The notes beneath the pieces were generated by a model that was not told the origin of the DNA, made no database searches, and was given only the letters and a program-made list of their open reading frames with translations. Source: Silene conica (lineage: Eukaryota > Streptophyta > Magnoliopsida > Caryophyllales > Caryophyllaceae). Taken from it: 64,000 nucleotides of DNA. Positions 33,460 through 45,789 of the stretch are shown one piece after another. A program made the position numbers and the translations under genes. Within the stretch, counting starts at the first letter, position 1. Every line of letters starts with the position of its first letter. Location: contig CM055320.2 of the NCBI GenBank assembly GCA_029255685.2, positions 9,348,614-9,412,613 of the forward strand, given 5' to 3'.

Positions 33460-33780
33460 GTATCTTTGTTGGACACAAAACTAAACAATCAAATGTTATA
33501 CTCTTTTCAGTCCTATTGAATGCTCTATTAGACTTGGGAATAATTTTTAATGTGTAATGGCGTTATAGTGTTTTTTTTTGGGAGTATTCTTGGAAATATT
33601 TAGGGGTGTGGATAAAAAGATGTCGTAATGTGGAGTTGCAGACAAATTTGCAATGATAACACTGTAAATACAAGAAATAGAAGAAGATATTTATGTCAAT
33701 TATTTTACCAAATATGGAAGAAAAACACTGGATTAAATTGTACAAAAATAGAATGTGGGAACATTGTATAAGAATTAAGG
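33460..33780. other. AT-rich DNA, nothing recognised
   Basis: The flank of the LTR array. No coding content or repeat was recognised. Confidence 0.5.
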
Positions 33781-34160
33781 AAGTATATGTCATGTCGGGA
33801 TTATATCGGGGTAGATAGGTCTGGAGGTAGGAGGTAAATGTCTTGAGGATAGAGTTATTTTCCGAAATTTAAGAGTGTGATTTGAGTAGTACAAGTAAAT
33901 ATAGATACAATGGGGTTGTTCAGGGATGCGCACACGGTTAATTCTGATGGTCAAGGTGGTTAGTGGAGTGAAAAGGTACGAACAATGCCTGAATGGTGCG
34001 GAAAATGGGGGGTACGTAGCAAGAAAACTGATGAAGTAGATGAATTTATTTCAAGGTTGTATTATGTGTAAATGACTTAGGCATAAATGCTACGAGTATA
34101 AAAAAAGTTACAAATCTCTTAAATATCATGTAAGAAAACTCAATTTTTTTTTTTTTTTTG
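33780..34160. repeat. Old degenerate repeat family, copy D
   Basis: It carries GGAGGTAAATGTCTTGAGG, GAGTTATTTTCCGA, GAGTAGTACAAGTAAAT and GTTGTTCAGGGATGCG in the same order as the copies at 20530-22870. This shows the LTR array was inserted into this repeat family. Confidence 0.5.
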
Positions 34161-34447
34161 CGAAACAGAAAAATAAGTTATCAAATGTCAATAAATATCA
34201 TGTCAATATAGTATTGTGAACGTTTAACTAGGTTACTTTTCTGTCTTGGTGATTAAAAAAAACATCGTGGTTTGAATTTTACACCCAATTAAGTCCAGGT
34301 GTTTCGTGAAGGAAGGGTGATTTGAATATTTTAGGTTTGTATCAGAAGCTAGGAAAGAGTGTCGATGATGAGTTAGATAGTTGTTTGAGGTAGAAATAAA
34401 GATGACTAAATCACATTTGATGATTAATTTCATGATAGGTTAATAGG
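34161..34447. other. AT-rich DNA, nothing recognised
   Basis: Short open frames only. Confidence 0.5.
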
Positions 34448-36128
34448 TATGTGATTAGCTCTATTTTGGTCATGTTTTTCATTGTCCATTCTTCATTTTC
34501 GGTCCCGATTTGACCTCGTTTTGCGTATCGTTCCTTGATTTTACGTTCATTTCCTCGACTATTCCCATTTTGTTCCCATGTTGTAGGTATTGTGGCGGGA
34601 ATGAAGAAACGGGAGTAAACGAGATGATTTTTGGAGCAAAATGAGAAGAAAGTGCAAGAAATTACTCCAGGCCCTCCCAGCCGGTACCCAGCCGGCGGCC
34701 GGTGGGCTGGCCAAGAATCTTGACTGGATTTTTGAAGAAAAATGACAAAGAATGGCAGTGATATGAAGTCTGACCCTCAGCCGATCGCAGACCGGCAGCC
34801 GGCCTACCGGTTGGGAATCATGGCTACTTCAATTTGTGCACGAGAAAACAGTAATGGATTTTCAGCCTGCGAGCCGGTCAACCACCGGCGGGCGGCTAAC
34901 CGGCTCCATGTACCTGTACGTTGAAGAATATGAAAGAAATTCCAGTAGTATACATTTGCACTCCCAGCCGGTACCCGACCGGCAGCCGGCCGGTCGGCTG
35001 AAGATCAAGTCAAGTCAAGGAAAAAGAAGAAAAAAATCAGTAGTTCACATTTCGACTCTTAGCCGGTTCCTGACCGGCAGCCGGTGGACCGGCTGAGAGT
35101 CATATTTCAGAATTTCGCGCATTATATAAACCCGCACTTAGTCTATTTTCAGGCACGCAATATTTGAGATATTTTCATACTTTTCTAGGGTTAAGTTACT
35201 GTTCCATTGCTTAGGTTTTCTCACAAATAAATCTCCTAAAAACATTAATCTTTCCTTAGTTTTTATTTTAATCTTGTAATCCTTCATAATCATTACTTAG
35301 TCATCCTCTAGTTATTGTTCTTAGCAATTGTTCTAGGGTTTTTGGTTGTATTTGGGAGCATTTGAAAGGATCTTCCATTTGTAATCAAAGATCATGCCTT
35401 TATTCAATTGTTTGGTATAATCTTCCTAATCTTTACTTTGTTCTTACATTACTTCAAGTTTTCCTTAAATCATTTGTTTACCCTTTGTTTGTTCATCATG
35501 TTTAGCACTTGTGTATCTCTTATTCACATGTTTTTCCTTACCATGAGTGAGTAGACTTATACCTAGGGTTAGGGGGGAACTTGGGTGTTGATTAGATTAT
35601 AAATTTATGCTAGTTTGTTGATTAGTTGTTCTTGATAAAGGGGTTTTCCATTTGTTGCATGCTAAGTGTTTGATGATTTGTTTCAACGAAAGTTGGGCTT
35701 TGATTTTAGCGTGACTTTCCTTTAGCGACGGTTGAGGGTTTGCCTTAGTATGTTTAATGGTTGGTTGTGGGTATTTGTAGCGAAAGCTTCCGACCTAGGT
35801 TTAGTCGACTCGAGAGAAGAGACTTACCGAGACTACTTACTTGAGACCAACTAGTTTACTTTCTAGTATTTTCGTCTACCCATCTTAGTGACCCCCGACA
35901 CCCTAGTTTACCTTTAATTGATTTTTCATCATCTTAGTTTTTACTATTGCTCATTAGTTGTTAATCACTCTCAAACCTTATTACCCCCGACTTAGGCTTT
36001 AATTAGAACTTAACTAATCAATTATCCCCACCATCTTCGTGTTCGACCCCGAACTAAATACTACTTTCTTTCGGGTTTACAAATGTGTTTGATGCCGGTA
36101 GTGACGGCAAATTCCGGCCATCAGTATG
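34448..36128 (+). mobile_element. Solo LTR related to the Tat/Athila-type element
   Basis: The LTR spans 34453-36123, begins TGATTAG and ends GGCCATCA. GTATG lies on both sides (34448-34452 and 36124-36128). It matches the reverse complement of the LTRs at 5574 and 16445 along its length. It has an equivalent start (CTATTTTGGTCATG), GC-rich palindromes at about 34675-35095, the TATAAACCCGCACTTAGTC promoter context and a GTGTTTGATG end. It is clearly more diverged than those two are from each other, so it is older or from a sister subfamily. It is the expected product of recombination between the two LTRs of an inserted element. Confidence 0.85.
34675..35095. repeat. GC-rich palindromic units in the solo LTR
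   Basis: Units near 34678, 34776, 34863, 34963 and 35059 share the CAGCCGGT...CCGGCAGCCGG...CCGGCTG pattern in the complementary orientation. The spacers are again unrelated. Confidence 0.8.
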
Positions 36129-36418
36129 GCTTTGGAGTGTGGACTGTTTCATGTGTTGTTTGAAGAGTAAGAGTAGTGGTTTGAAGAGTTCTTTCGTGTG
36201 GTACTGTAGATGATTGTGGCGAGTTGGTGGTAACATTATTGACAGAAATGAATATAAATGAGGTAATTTTATTAACGAAATAACACATGTATAGAATAAA
36301 CTAATACTATTTTTATATAAAAAAAGTCTTACAATTTACTTTTGATTTACATGGTGAAAATTTTATGAATACCACAACTTAAGTTAGTATCCGTGCATCG
36401 CACGGGCAAAAATACTAG
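36124..36418 (+). mobile_element. Helitron 3' terminus
   Basis: The hairpin CCGTGC / GCACGG (36391-36396 with 36400-36405) is followed nine bases later by CTAG (36415-36418) and then T. This is the Helitron 3' signature: a GC hairpin, then CTRR, inserted between A and T. The 5' end was not found; upstream sequence is interrupted by the solo LTR. No helicase is present. Confidence 0.55.
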
Positions 36419-36574
36419 TAATCATTATTATTGGCCTAAGATTTTCAAAAACGGGTCAAAATTGGTCGGAGATTTTCAAAATGCAAGCATTTTGAAACTG
36501 ATACTGTTCAGTACAGTTCAACTTCATTAAGCATGACAATACATACATGATCTTTTTACAAAATACAGCATGAC

Positions 36575-37600
36575 AAATGCCAAACAAAATCCCACCCTAA
36601 TGGCTACATCACCTCCTCTTCTACAAGATGATAACAAGCCCAATCAAGACCAATCCATCTATCTTGTTACAGTTGGGAGCTTACAATATCTATCTCTCAC
36701 TAGCCCCAACATTGCTTTCACCATCAACTGTCTTGCTCAATTTCTTCATCACCCTACTATCAATCATTGGACAGTGCTAAAACGTCTTCTCTGATACCTT
36801 CAAGGCACTCAAACCCATAGAATCCAGCTCCACAAACTCACTCCTCTTTGTCTCCACGCATTTTGTGACGCTGACTTTGGAGGTGACAAAGATAACTACT
36901 TCTCGACAATAGGCTACATTGTCTACCTCGATCGCAACCCGATCTCCTAGTCTTTCAAGAAACAAACAGGTATCGCCATCTTCACCACAGAGGCTGAATT
37001 TCGCGTTGTTGGTTCCGTTCCAACCAAGGCTCTATGACTTCGCAACCTCCTCTCTGAATTGTATATCACTGTCACCAAACCACCGGCCATTTTTTGCGAC
37101 AATATCTCAGCTACGCTCTACGCCAAGAACCTTGTATTCCATTCCCGGATGAAGCACATGACCATCTAGCTCCTTTCACTTTGCATTGTCAAACAACCGC
37201 TTCAACTCGGCCAAATACGCATTTCTCGTGTCGCAAGCAAACACCAACTCGCCGATATTCTCAGAAAGCCACTGCACAAACAACAATATCATGAGTTACG
37301 AGAAAAGCTTGGTCTTATCACAAGGACGTCCAACTTGAGGGGGCGTAATAACAATACATCAAGCTGATAAAATCTCCAGCCAAAAGAATCAAAACAATCC
37401 TTCAATCAAGTTGTCATATTTCGTAAATATAACATATACATATTCTATCAATCAATTAACAATCTTTAGTATAGGCTTCTCTCCTTATTTAGTTATATAT
37501 CCTTCCTATATTAATGTATACTCAGCAATCAATAAGATATCAAAGAGTCTTGCTGAATACGGATACTATCCGTCACAAGCTGAAAACAGATAATATCTTT
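36575..37600 (+). pseudogene. Copia reverse transcriptase / RNase H relic with 3' LTR remnant
   Basis: Plus-strand reading shows the last part of a Ty1/Copia polyprotein: a VGSLQYLSLTSPNIAF segment, HWTVLKRLL, a CDADFGGD-type RNase H motif, TGYIVYLDRNPIS-like sequence, and then FHSRMKHM and HQLADILRKPL. A polypurine tract, ACTTGAGGGGGCG, lies at about 37334-37346 and is followed by a likely LTR remnant to about 37600. Gag, protease, integrase and the RT core are missing. Several breaks are present, so this is an old fossil. Confidence 0.75.
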
Positions 37601-37718
37601 TTCACAACAATGCAAGTGGGAAAACAAGTGAAACTAAATGGAGCATTTCATGGATCATCTCAGTTGCATTCTGTTGGATGAATATTATCCATCTTCAGCT
37701 TGTGATGAATAGTGTCCG
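37560..37718. mobile_element. Small TIR element, GGATACTATCCGTCACAAGC ends
   Basis: The left 36 bases (37560 onward) are matched in inverse by the right end (to 37718), with both arms carrying CACAAGCTGAA. The element is about 160 bp with no coding content. It resembles the element at 48243-48393 and shares a CCGTCACAAGC motif with that at 49303-49514. Confidence 0.6.
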
Positions 37719-38600
37719 TCTTCAATGAGAAATTGTGATAAGATATAATTCATCCTAAACCTTGTTGTTTTATACTCTATAGTTGGGAACTCAGTTGAGC
37801 TCCCACAAGGTGGTCCATAAACTCAAGATGTGAACATCATATTTCATAATAAGAGAGAAAAATTAAGGTGAATGAAGTCAATATTGTATTTGTTGTTTGT
37901 ACATTCACATTATTCTAGTTTGACTAGTCTCCCTGCTTACTATTACATCCCCATCTGGTCCATAGCTGGTTTGGAAAGCTTGCTTCTTAAATGTTCAAAC
38001 ATCAACTCTTCTTTCCTATTCATTCATACTTGCCATCTACTTTATCACTATACATACTTATGCTCCCAACTCGGTCTACGCTCCCAACTCGGTCTACGAA
38101 TATAACCGTCGCATATAAGATTTACCCATGGTTAAACACTGAAATGACCATTTTCAGCAATGAGAACGGTAGTTTCGATCATCAAATTTACAAGTTTTAT
38201 TAAACCTCGAAACATAATACATTTAGGACCTCATTTTCTTGTAAAGCACGGACCTCCATTTGTTTTAAAATTCCCCGGTAGAATCCTGCATGACTAAGGT
38301 TCTTAAAACGTTTGTATCGATGATAATATTAAGTTATAAGTAACTTATAAGCTTTCTATCTATTAATCATCTCCAGGCAGTTCACTCCATGTTCCACAGC
38401 TTAATAGTCACAAAAAATGTGAACTAGACTTCTCTACTCGAATTTTTAGCGAGTTTTGGAGAACAAATAATGGCAGCTCAACCTATATTCTGAACTGAAC
38501 TGAAATGGCCTACGTCGCACTATACAGAAGAAAGGGAAAATTTCTGCACATCATCAATGATATTGCTGAACTTTGTTCTGCAAACCCGGGTACATTGTCA
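37719..38600. other. 3' flank of the DUF936 gene
   Basis: AT-rich with no coding content. A short duplication, GCTCCCAACTCGGTCTACG twice in tandem, lies at about 38062-38099. The gene's 3' UTR and poly(A) signals should lie in the right part of this stretch but cannot be fixed. Confidence 0.5.
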
Positions 38601-38607
38601 GGCCAAG

Positions 38608-41600
38608 TTATCGTCTTCCTTTCGTGTCTGTTGTTCGGGAGGGTGGGTGAGGGTCTGCCTGTGGACCATTTCCAAGAGCTGCAGCAGCTGATTCAACGTG
38701 GGTTAGAAGATACTCGTAAATCTTCTTTCTCAATCTGTCAACGGTTTCACATGAGACCCGAGCTACATCCTCTTCTTCCTCCTCGTCCTCTCTGGCGGAA
38801 CCTCCTCCACCTATTTCATCCAACCAGTCATTGACGCTCTTTAGCTGAGTCAGCATACCTGCTATTTGACCATTGTCTGACAATGCAGACGTGTCCACAT
38901 CAGCATCCAAAAATCGCTCCACATATCTCAAGAACCAGCTTTGAGACTCCATCTGGAGCTTCTCCGCCAAGTCCATTAACTCATCGAGACCATTTCCTTT
39001 AGCCCATTCAGGAGGCGGGGGTGGAGGAGCCCGTGTCTTTTGTGTCCCAATTAGTGCATCTCGCGGGTCTCGGCGTGGAGTTAAAGGTGATGGAGTCTTA
39101 GAGCTGACTGATACGCGAGGTTTGGATATGGGTTTTGGAGAAGCGTTTTTACTGGAATTCTCTAGAACCAAGATGGGTTGATTTCCATGGTTGACTTTCT
39201 GATTTTGCGAGGGGGATGAAGCTTGAAAAGGGGCAAGTGTTGCTCGATCGCTATATACTGAGAAGGATGATAAATCGGAGGCCACAGCAGCATTACTCCA
39301 CGACGCTGCTTGTTTACATTTCTCGGACAGGATCTTAAGTGTCTCCTCTGACATTATTTCTTCACTATCCGGAGATGAGCCAATCGAGAGAGTTTTAGAG
39401 AGAGATCCAGCTACAAGAAGAGAGGTCTTCAAGCTTGCGTGTAGAGCCAAGAACTGTTCTACTGCTGGTTGAGGGTCATCCTCCTTGGCTGATGTACTTA
39501 ACTCGGAGTACTTGCTGCAATACAAAACAACCGGGGAATTTAGTTTGAAACGTAACACATGACGGAGGAAAAAAACTAAACTAAACAAAGCAAGCACAAA
39601 ATGAAATGCTTCCAGCAACTTAAATCACGGCTTATGTTATTAATGCACTCAAGAGTCAAGAGACTGTGATTTTGATTAAATATCGACTGAGCCGGACCAT
39701 CGTGAGTTTGAATGTACCAAAAATTTCAAGATGAACTCCATGGCTAAGATGATACAAAATGGCTTGGGAGTTGGAATGTGTCAACAACACTACAGAGTCG
39801 ATGTACTCTTAAAGTCTTAAACTTCTTCTGTAGCATCATCATGAGGAGAGATAACTCTTTAAGACCGTAAATAGGCTAAACAAATACTCTTAAGGAGTCT
39901 AATCGAGATGCAGCCTAAGGTGCCATCAATTACTAAGACAATCTTAGTACACACGGAAAAGAAAACCGTCACTTTCAGGTGAATGAATAAAAAAGACCGA
40001 TTACATTTTGCATTCTATCTTAGATTCTTAGCACTCAAGCAACTTCATAGTTATAGAGCATGACAGATTGACAGCATCCGTTCATCCCAAGGAAATAGGA
40101 ATACAAGAACTGCAACCAACAGCAGAAGCTGATAGTGCTTACCTCAAACAACGAAGTATACTCTCTGCTGCAGAAGCTTCCTGCAATGCCTGTATTGCAG
40201 CCATTTGTGCTGAATCTCTAAGCTTTAGAACTTCCTGAAGTTCAAAAGTATCAAGGAACAACAATTACTGGAGCCCCAAGCAATAAGGTAAATAAAATTA
40301 CAGACACCATAAGAAAATTTGTGGCATTAACATTCATGAGTAATTGACGATCAAGCGAACAGCTTAAGGCATACCTTTCCAAGCCTAGTGACAGAGGAGG
40401 GAAGAGAAGTCCATAAGACACTAGCATCAATCAATCTCCTGTTGCCGGCAGAGACCTTCACAAGATTTCCCGGCAAACCGTTGTTAGGAGTATCCACTGA
40501 TCTCCTGCTAATTGAATTTCTCGGTTTACTTGATCGATCAAGGTCATCCAATGTTCCATTTGCATTTGAATGTCTTGCAGGAACCTGATCTTTAACTTCT
40601 TCTTTCGACAACTTTGAGGATTTATGCACTTTATTCTCGACTTTCGAAGATAACCTGTCATCCGCTGGATTTCTCTTAGGTACCTAGATATCGAGGAGCA
40701 ATTAACTTTCAACCCAGATGGATAATTCTCACAATCATCTTAGACTTTTATCGACAGACAATAATTTAAAAAATACGTGTATTTGTTAAACAAAACATAA
40801 CTTTTTTTACAGTATACATTCGGAAAATTAATAATCATAGTTAACCACTAAAATCAAACAGTCACAAATGATGGAAACATATTTACTTGATATTTCGCAA
40901 ACACTGCACATGTCATCAGAACTTCGAAAGAAAGTATTAAATGACAAAGAACATGGAGCAATCATTTATCGATTATTGTTAATGATAACATAAATCTAAG
41001 CCGAAATTTCTTGAAACATGAAAAAGATGCAGCTGCTTTATCATTCAAATCCAGGGGAGGGACGGAGAAAAGGAAAATAGTGAAAAGATATAAAAAATAC
41101 AGTAACGCTTACAGATGAACTCCGGACTGCAGAGATCATATCCTGCTTGCTTGTTTTCGTCTTCAAACTTTCCTTACTCTTAACCTCCATATTCCCTTCC
41201 CAACTTCTTCGCAATGCCTTAGGTCCCATCTCTATTACATGAGCCAATTTCTTTGGAGTACTCAATACAGGCTGCTTCTTTGGCGTTGTGCTCGTGACAT
41301 GTCCAGAATTACCCTTCTCCGCTAGTCCTAATTTAGCAGAAACTTTCTCCATCAAGCCCAATTTCGGAGTTCCTCTATCACTCTTAATCTTTGCTTGATG
41401 TTTAACCACAGTTGAAAACTTCTCAAATGAAGTAGGAAGTGAATAACAACTTGTAGGAGATGACGGTATTGATTGTGAAGAACTCGAGGTCTTCAACCTT
41501 CCTAATTCTTTTCTCTCCAATAAACCACCGACAGCTTTCGATGATATTGACTTTGATCTAGTGATTGGTACTCCTTTCTTATCTAACTGCTCAGCTTTGC

Positions 41601-42090
41601 TACCAATATTCAGTTTAGATGGAGGAGATTTCTCCTTACTACCAAACAATGACTTAACAGCTGATTTTGACTTCTCACTGGTTTTCGATCCAGGAGACGA
41701 TGAACCGTTGAGAAATCCAAGAGAATGAGTTGCGACAATATCTTCCGGGGTACCTACACAAGGGTGTCTACCAGGAACAAGCCTCACACCTCTAAGAATA
41801 GGAACCGGGGACGACGCTTCTAGCCTATCTACATGAATATACTGACCTAATTGAATCTTATCACTAAGGATTAAATCATCATCTTCATCAGGAAGAGCAA
41901 CATAAGTAGCATGAGACGAATCAGAAACTTTCAAATAAAAACCCTGGTTTTGAAACAAATCACCACCAGCAAGTGCAGGAACAATGCTCACAACTTGCAG
42001 TAACGACGACCTATGCTCACCGGCTACTTTAACATCCGTATTCATGTGCTGCAGAAGCTTCAATAGAACTCCAGGTACCAAAGTAGCCAT
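38608..42090 (-). CDS. DUF936-family plant protein, four coding exons
   Basis: The exons on the minus strand are 42090-41113, 40683-40375, 40234-40143 and 39514-38608. All introns are GT-AG, and phases (0, 0, 2) join to one frame of 761 residues. The start is the ATG of [20 protein letters not shown], the conserved N-terminus of the family; an in-frame ATG five codons upstream is less likely. Residues about 1-120 form the DUF936 domain ([45 protein letters not shown]). A Ser/Lys-rich disordered middle follows. A helical C-terminal region contains [30 protein letters not shown] and [19 protein letters not shown], and ends in an acidic EDEEEEED patch. Arabidopsis relatives are of similar length. 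Biochemical function is unknown to me. No break is seen; this looks like a live gene. Confidence 0.88.
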
Positions 42091-42245
42091 TTTTAAGACC
42101 CTCAATTTGCATTACTCTAAACAAAACCTCCAAGCTACCTAAACGACAGGTTCCCCAAAGCATATACCTAATGTCCAAAGCAAAGCCAACACATTTAACA
42201 ATATTAAATTCAGAAAAACACTCTGAAATATTCTAATATAAACAC

Positions 42246-42300
42246 CAACAACAACATTACCAAGTGCCTCAACGACTCCCGTAAATTGCAGGGTAAGGGA
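42246..42300 (+). repeat. SINE-like fragment
   Basis: GTGCCTCAACGACTCCCG followed by TAAATTGCAGGGTAAGG recurs near 42918-42955 with a few changes. The motif resembles the body of Au/TS-type plant SINEs. It is a short fragment only. Confidence 0.35.
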
Positions 42301-42340
42301 TACAGAAGTAGGCATCCATTTTTTTAAATTTCAATAAATA

Positions 42341-42505
42341 AACAGTACTAAAAGAATCATACATACCCCTTTTAATGAATACACAATATTCAGAAACCGT
42401 CTCTCCGTATTACCAACACACAAACAGTACTAAAAGAATCATACATACCCCTTTTAATGAATACACAATATATTCGGAAACCGTGTCTCTGTGTTCCGAA
42501 CACAA
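42341..42505. repeat. 82-bp tandem duplication
   Basis: A unit starting AACAGTACTAAAAGAATCAT is present twice (42341 and 42423) with period 82. The second unit runs into GGGTAAGGCTACGTACA at about 42507-42523, a tail resembling Au-type SINEs. Confidence 0.7.
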
Positions 42506-43167
42506 GGGTAAGGCTACGTACAAGCGAGTATTATCCTACCCATCAACGAACAAATGAAATAGTAGTACATGACTCAATAAATTAAACTGATAGGCACAGA
42601 TTTCTGAAACACTAGATAGAGACTGATCACAATGACCAATAAAATTAACTAAAAATATTCATGGAGAAGAGTAAATTTATGAGTTACACAGATTAATAAA
42701 TTAATAAATTAATAAATTGGATCTAGAGTCTAGACCATGAAAATGACAGCACACCAAGAACTCACATGTAAAAATACCTCAAAGAAAACAACATGAAAAG
42801 TATCAATCACACACACAAACCCACATACACAAAAAGCTTTAATCTTTCAATAATAATTCAATCCCTTATTAAAAAAGTCTTAATCTTTCAACAATCATAC
42901 CCTTGAACAATATCGACAAGTGTCTCAATGACTCCCGCAAATTACCAGGTAAGGTGAGTACCGTGTTAGCAACACAAATAGGCTGTTTCCGGACAAAAAA
43001 AAACTCGGAAAATAAGTCTTACCAATTAAAAAATGTGAAGAAGTGGGAACAAGTTAAATGCTGAAAACCCAACTAAATAGAAGGAGAAATATTAATTTGA
43101 CAGCAAAAATTCCAAAGTTTGTGGCACAAAAAAGGTAGCTATTTTAATTGAGAGATTTATGATTTAT

Positions 43168-43206
43168 TAATGTGAATGAGATTGAGATTGAGATTGAGAT
43201 TGAGAG
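43168..43206. repeat. GAGATT microsatellite
   Basis: Several tandem copies of GAGATT upstream of the DUF936 gene, giving a pyrimidine-rich AATCTC tract on the gene strand, as is common in plant leaders. Confidence 0.7.
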
Positions 43207-43400
43207 AGGGGGACTTGCAGTTGAAGCTACTGAAAAACTAAGTATTTTTGTTTATTGCAGAGAAAATGATGGAATAGAAATAGATACGGAGTATTAGATT
43301 AGAGAGAAATGGGAAACCAGAAAGAAGGTTAGTGGGGTTTCAATGAACGAAGTGGTGCACAAAATATAGGAAGTATAGGTTTCTAGTTACAACACAGAAA

Positions 43401-45540
43401 ATGACATCAAATTAAGATCATAGAACAACCGGTTCGGATTTTCCGTCTCATTTTCTTTTTCTATTTTCGTGGTATTTAGAAAATACGAGTAGAAATTAGT
43501 ACGGAGATATTCGCTTTGTCAGTTTATCTTTTTTTTGGTTTAGACTTTAGACTATTTATTTTAGTTTGAATTTGAATAGGTAGGAATTAAGATCTTCAAG
43601 ACGATAAGAGTTTACTTTAAAAAAATTACACGGTTATATTCCCATGACTCGAACACGAGACTCATGGACTTTAGTTGAGGTAGAACAACCCTGTGGCTTA
43701 TTTGACTAAAACTTTAGCTAATTTATTTTTTTGTAAATATTTGACAATTAGTTTATTTAATTAAGGTACCTAGTATAAAATGTTACCTAGAATAATACTT
43801 GAGATTTTAGGTACTGCTTTGATTTTATTTTTCGTTATTCCTCCTTAAATCTATTGTATTAAATAATTATCATATGATTTTACGTCATTTCATCAAAATC
43901 GGTTGTCACCATTTCAGTGAGTTTGTCAATCACTTTTTCATATACTAGTTTTAATCCCGTGCAAATAATGCACGGATGACTTTTAAATCCATGCAAAAAA
44001 ATATTGGTGATTACGGTTATCTTATAAAAATGTTATTGATTACGAATTTTTCAATAATTATTGTTGTTTTTGAGTAATTTCTTTATTTGAGAAAAAATTG
44101 TTTAAAACGATTTCGGCATTTGATATTTTTTAAAAGATGATTTGAATGACATAAAATAACTTGATAATAGTTGACTCAAAAATAACTCAAACCCGAAATA
44201 ACTCGGTTCTATCAAATAAACCGACTTGATTGTCCATTTTACCATGTCTAGGGAGGAGGTTCAACAATTTTGTTTTTACGTTACTATTTTGCCTAAAATT
44301 AGCAGTAAAAGTTATGATACTATTAATCTCCACTTGCCCGTACCCCAATGTTAATCGTAGTTATCACATTATCGATAACCCATCCATTTTCTCCTGTAAT
44401 CAAACTCACTCAACCATTTCTTTTCATATTATCAATAACTCATCCGTGTATAGGAATTATTTTTGTACCTTGAACACTGAAAGCAATCGATTTTTTTTAT
44501 AATAAATAATGTACTCCAGTAATATTTTGTAATATCTAGGTTGTAATTTTTTTTATATTATATTGTTAATATCATAGAAACGTTTTAACTTTTTCAGTGA
44601 AGATTTTTTTTATTATAGTCAATTGGTATTTGTAATTATTTAATTTGTAATTTGTAATTTGAATGTTTATATTATATTGTATTAGTAATAACAAATGTAT
44701 AATGTATGATGTTGAATAGTTTGTGTTATTAAATTTGAAATCACAAAAAAAATTAAATTGAGTGTAAAACATGGGGAGCCCTACAAAAAGAAGTTATTTT
44801 TTTAATTTTTAAATGAACAACCAATAGGAAGCCTTGATTTTCTACTCCTTTTATAGTAAAGGGATTCAACTACATTATCAATTTCTAATTTTCGGCTAAT
44901 TTATCATTTACCTTTTGTGGTTCTTTTCAATCAGTTTTACCAAACGGGGTCTTAGCACGTATTAGTACATATCATTTTTAATTTCAACACCAGAACAAAT
45001 TATTTTGAATTTCCGGTATAGGTAACCCGTTTATTATTTAAAACGAATATATCCGTATTTGATCCATTTACGAAATCAACAGTTGAGTGAAGAAGTCCCA
45101 CCTTTTTTGTTTATTTTGTGATATTATAGATTTGTAGGGGTGGAATTTTTTTTTTTGAAGGATGTAGGGGTGGAATTTAGCTATAAGGTGTATAAGCCAA
45201 TAAAGTAGAAGAGTTCAGAAAATTGCAGTTATTGATAACATTTGTTAATTTGTTTACAATGAAGTTGTGCAGAAGAATCTGTACTTGTTTTTATATTGTG
45301 CATCTGTAATTTGTATTTTTGTGTGTGTATTTTGTTACAGTCTTACCTAGATGCCTAGATACATGGAAGATTAGGGTTATACATTGGATAAAATATTCCT
45401 TTACCTATGGAGATTTACATCAGATTTTCAGAAATTGGCATCTTAATTCACTTGTTTTAATCAGGATTCGGGATTTCAGGCATAGTTTGTCAGCCAATTT
45501 AGAGATAATCAATTTGGTAAATAAAATAATGTATAATGGT
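43401..45540. other. AT-rich intergenic DNA with one Helitron end
   Basis: No coding content was recognised. The only defined element is a Helitron 3' terminus at 43945-43975. The remainder is AT-rich with homopolymers. Confidence 0.5.
43945..43975 (-). mobile_element. Helitron 3' terminus, minus strand
   Basis: On the minus strand the hairpin CCGTGCA / TGCACGG (43969-43975 with 43957-43963, five-base loop) is followed by GATTAAAA and CTAG (43945-43948), then T. The body would extend to the right, but its 5' end was not identified. Confidence 0.5.
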
Positions 45541-45560
45541 TCATACATTATGACAAACCG

Positions 45561-45772
45561 AAATTCTTGCTTCAGACGGATCAAATGTCAGCCTTTTTTA
45601 ATAGAATGTAATCATTTGAATAAAAAAATGTTATAATCTGAGAATGTAACATTTTTACTCTGAAAATGATAGTAACATTTTATCTAAAAAATGGTAACAT
45701 TTTATTGTAAAGTGGTTACATTCAACCCGTCTTATTTCAGACGGAAAATTAGTCCGTCTACAATAAGAATTT
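45561..45772. mobile_element. Small TIR element, AAATTCTTGCTTCAGACGGA ends
   Basis: The left end (45561-45580) and right end (45753-45772) are inverted with three or four mismatches. The interior is AT-rich, rich in TGTAACATTTT, and can itself fold. No coding content. Confidence 0.6.
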
Positions 45773-45789
45773 GCGTATGACCAAAATAC

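Larger units (their letters stand above)
42091..43400 (-). promoter_or_regulatory. 5' region of the DUF936 gene with SINE-like debris
   Basis: The stretch contains the leader and promoter of the gene, with a possible 5' UTR intron acceptor (TTTTGTTTAG, about 42115-42125). A tandem duplication (42341-42505), SINE-like pieces and a GAGATT/GATTGA microsatellite (about 43168-43206) lie here. The transcription start cannot be placed. Confidence 0.45.

Noticed and set aside
37872-38203. Two short open frames between the Copia relic and the DUF936 gene
   Set aside because: No recognisable content; translation of AT-rich DNA with a small tandem duplication.
38505-38834. 109-residue plus-strand frame overlapping the last DUF936 exon
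   Set aside because: Antisense to a well-supported exon; the minus-strand frame has family similarity and consistent splice phases.
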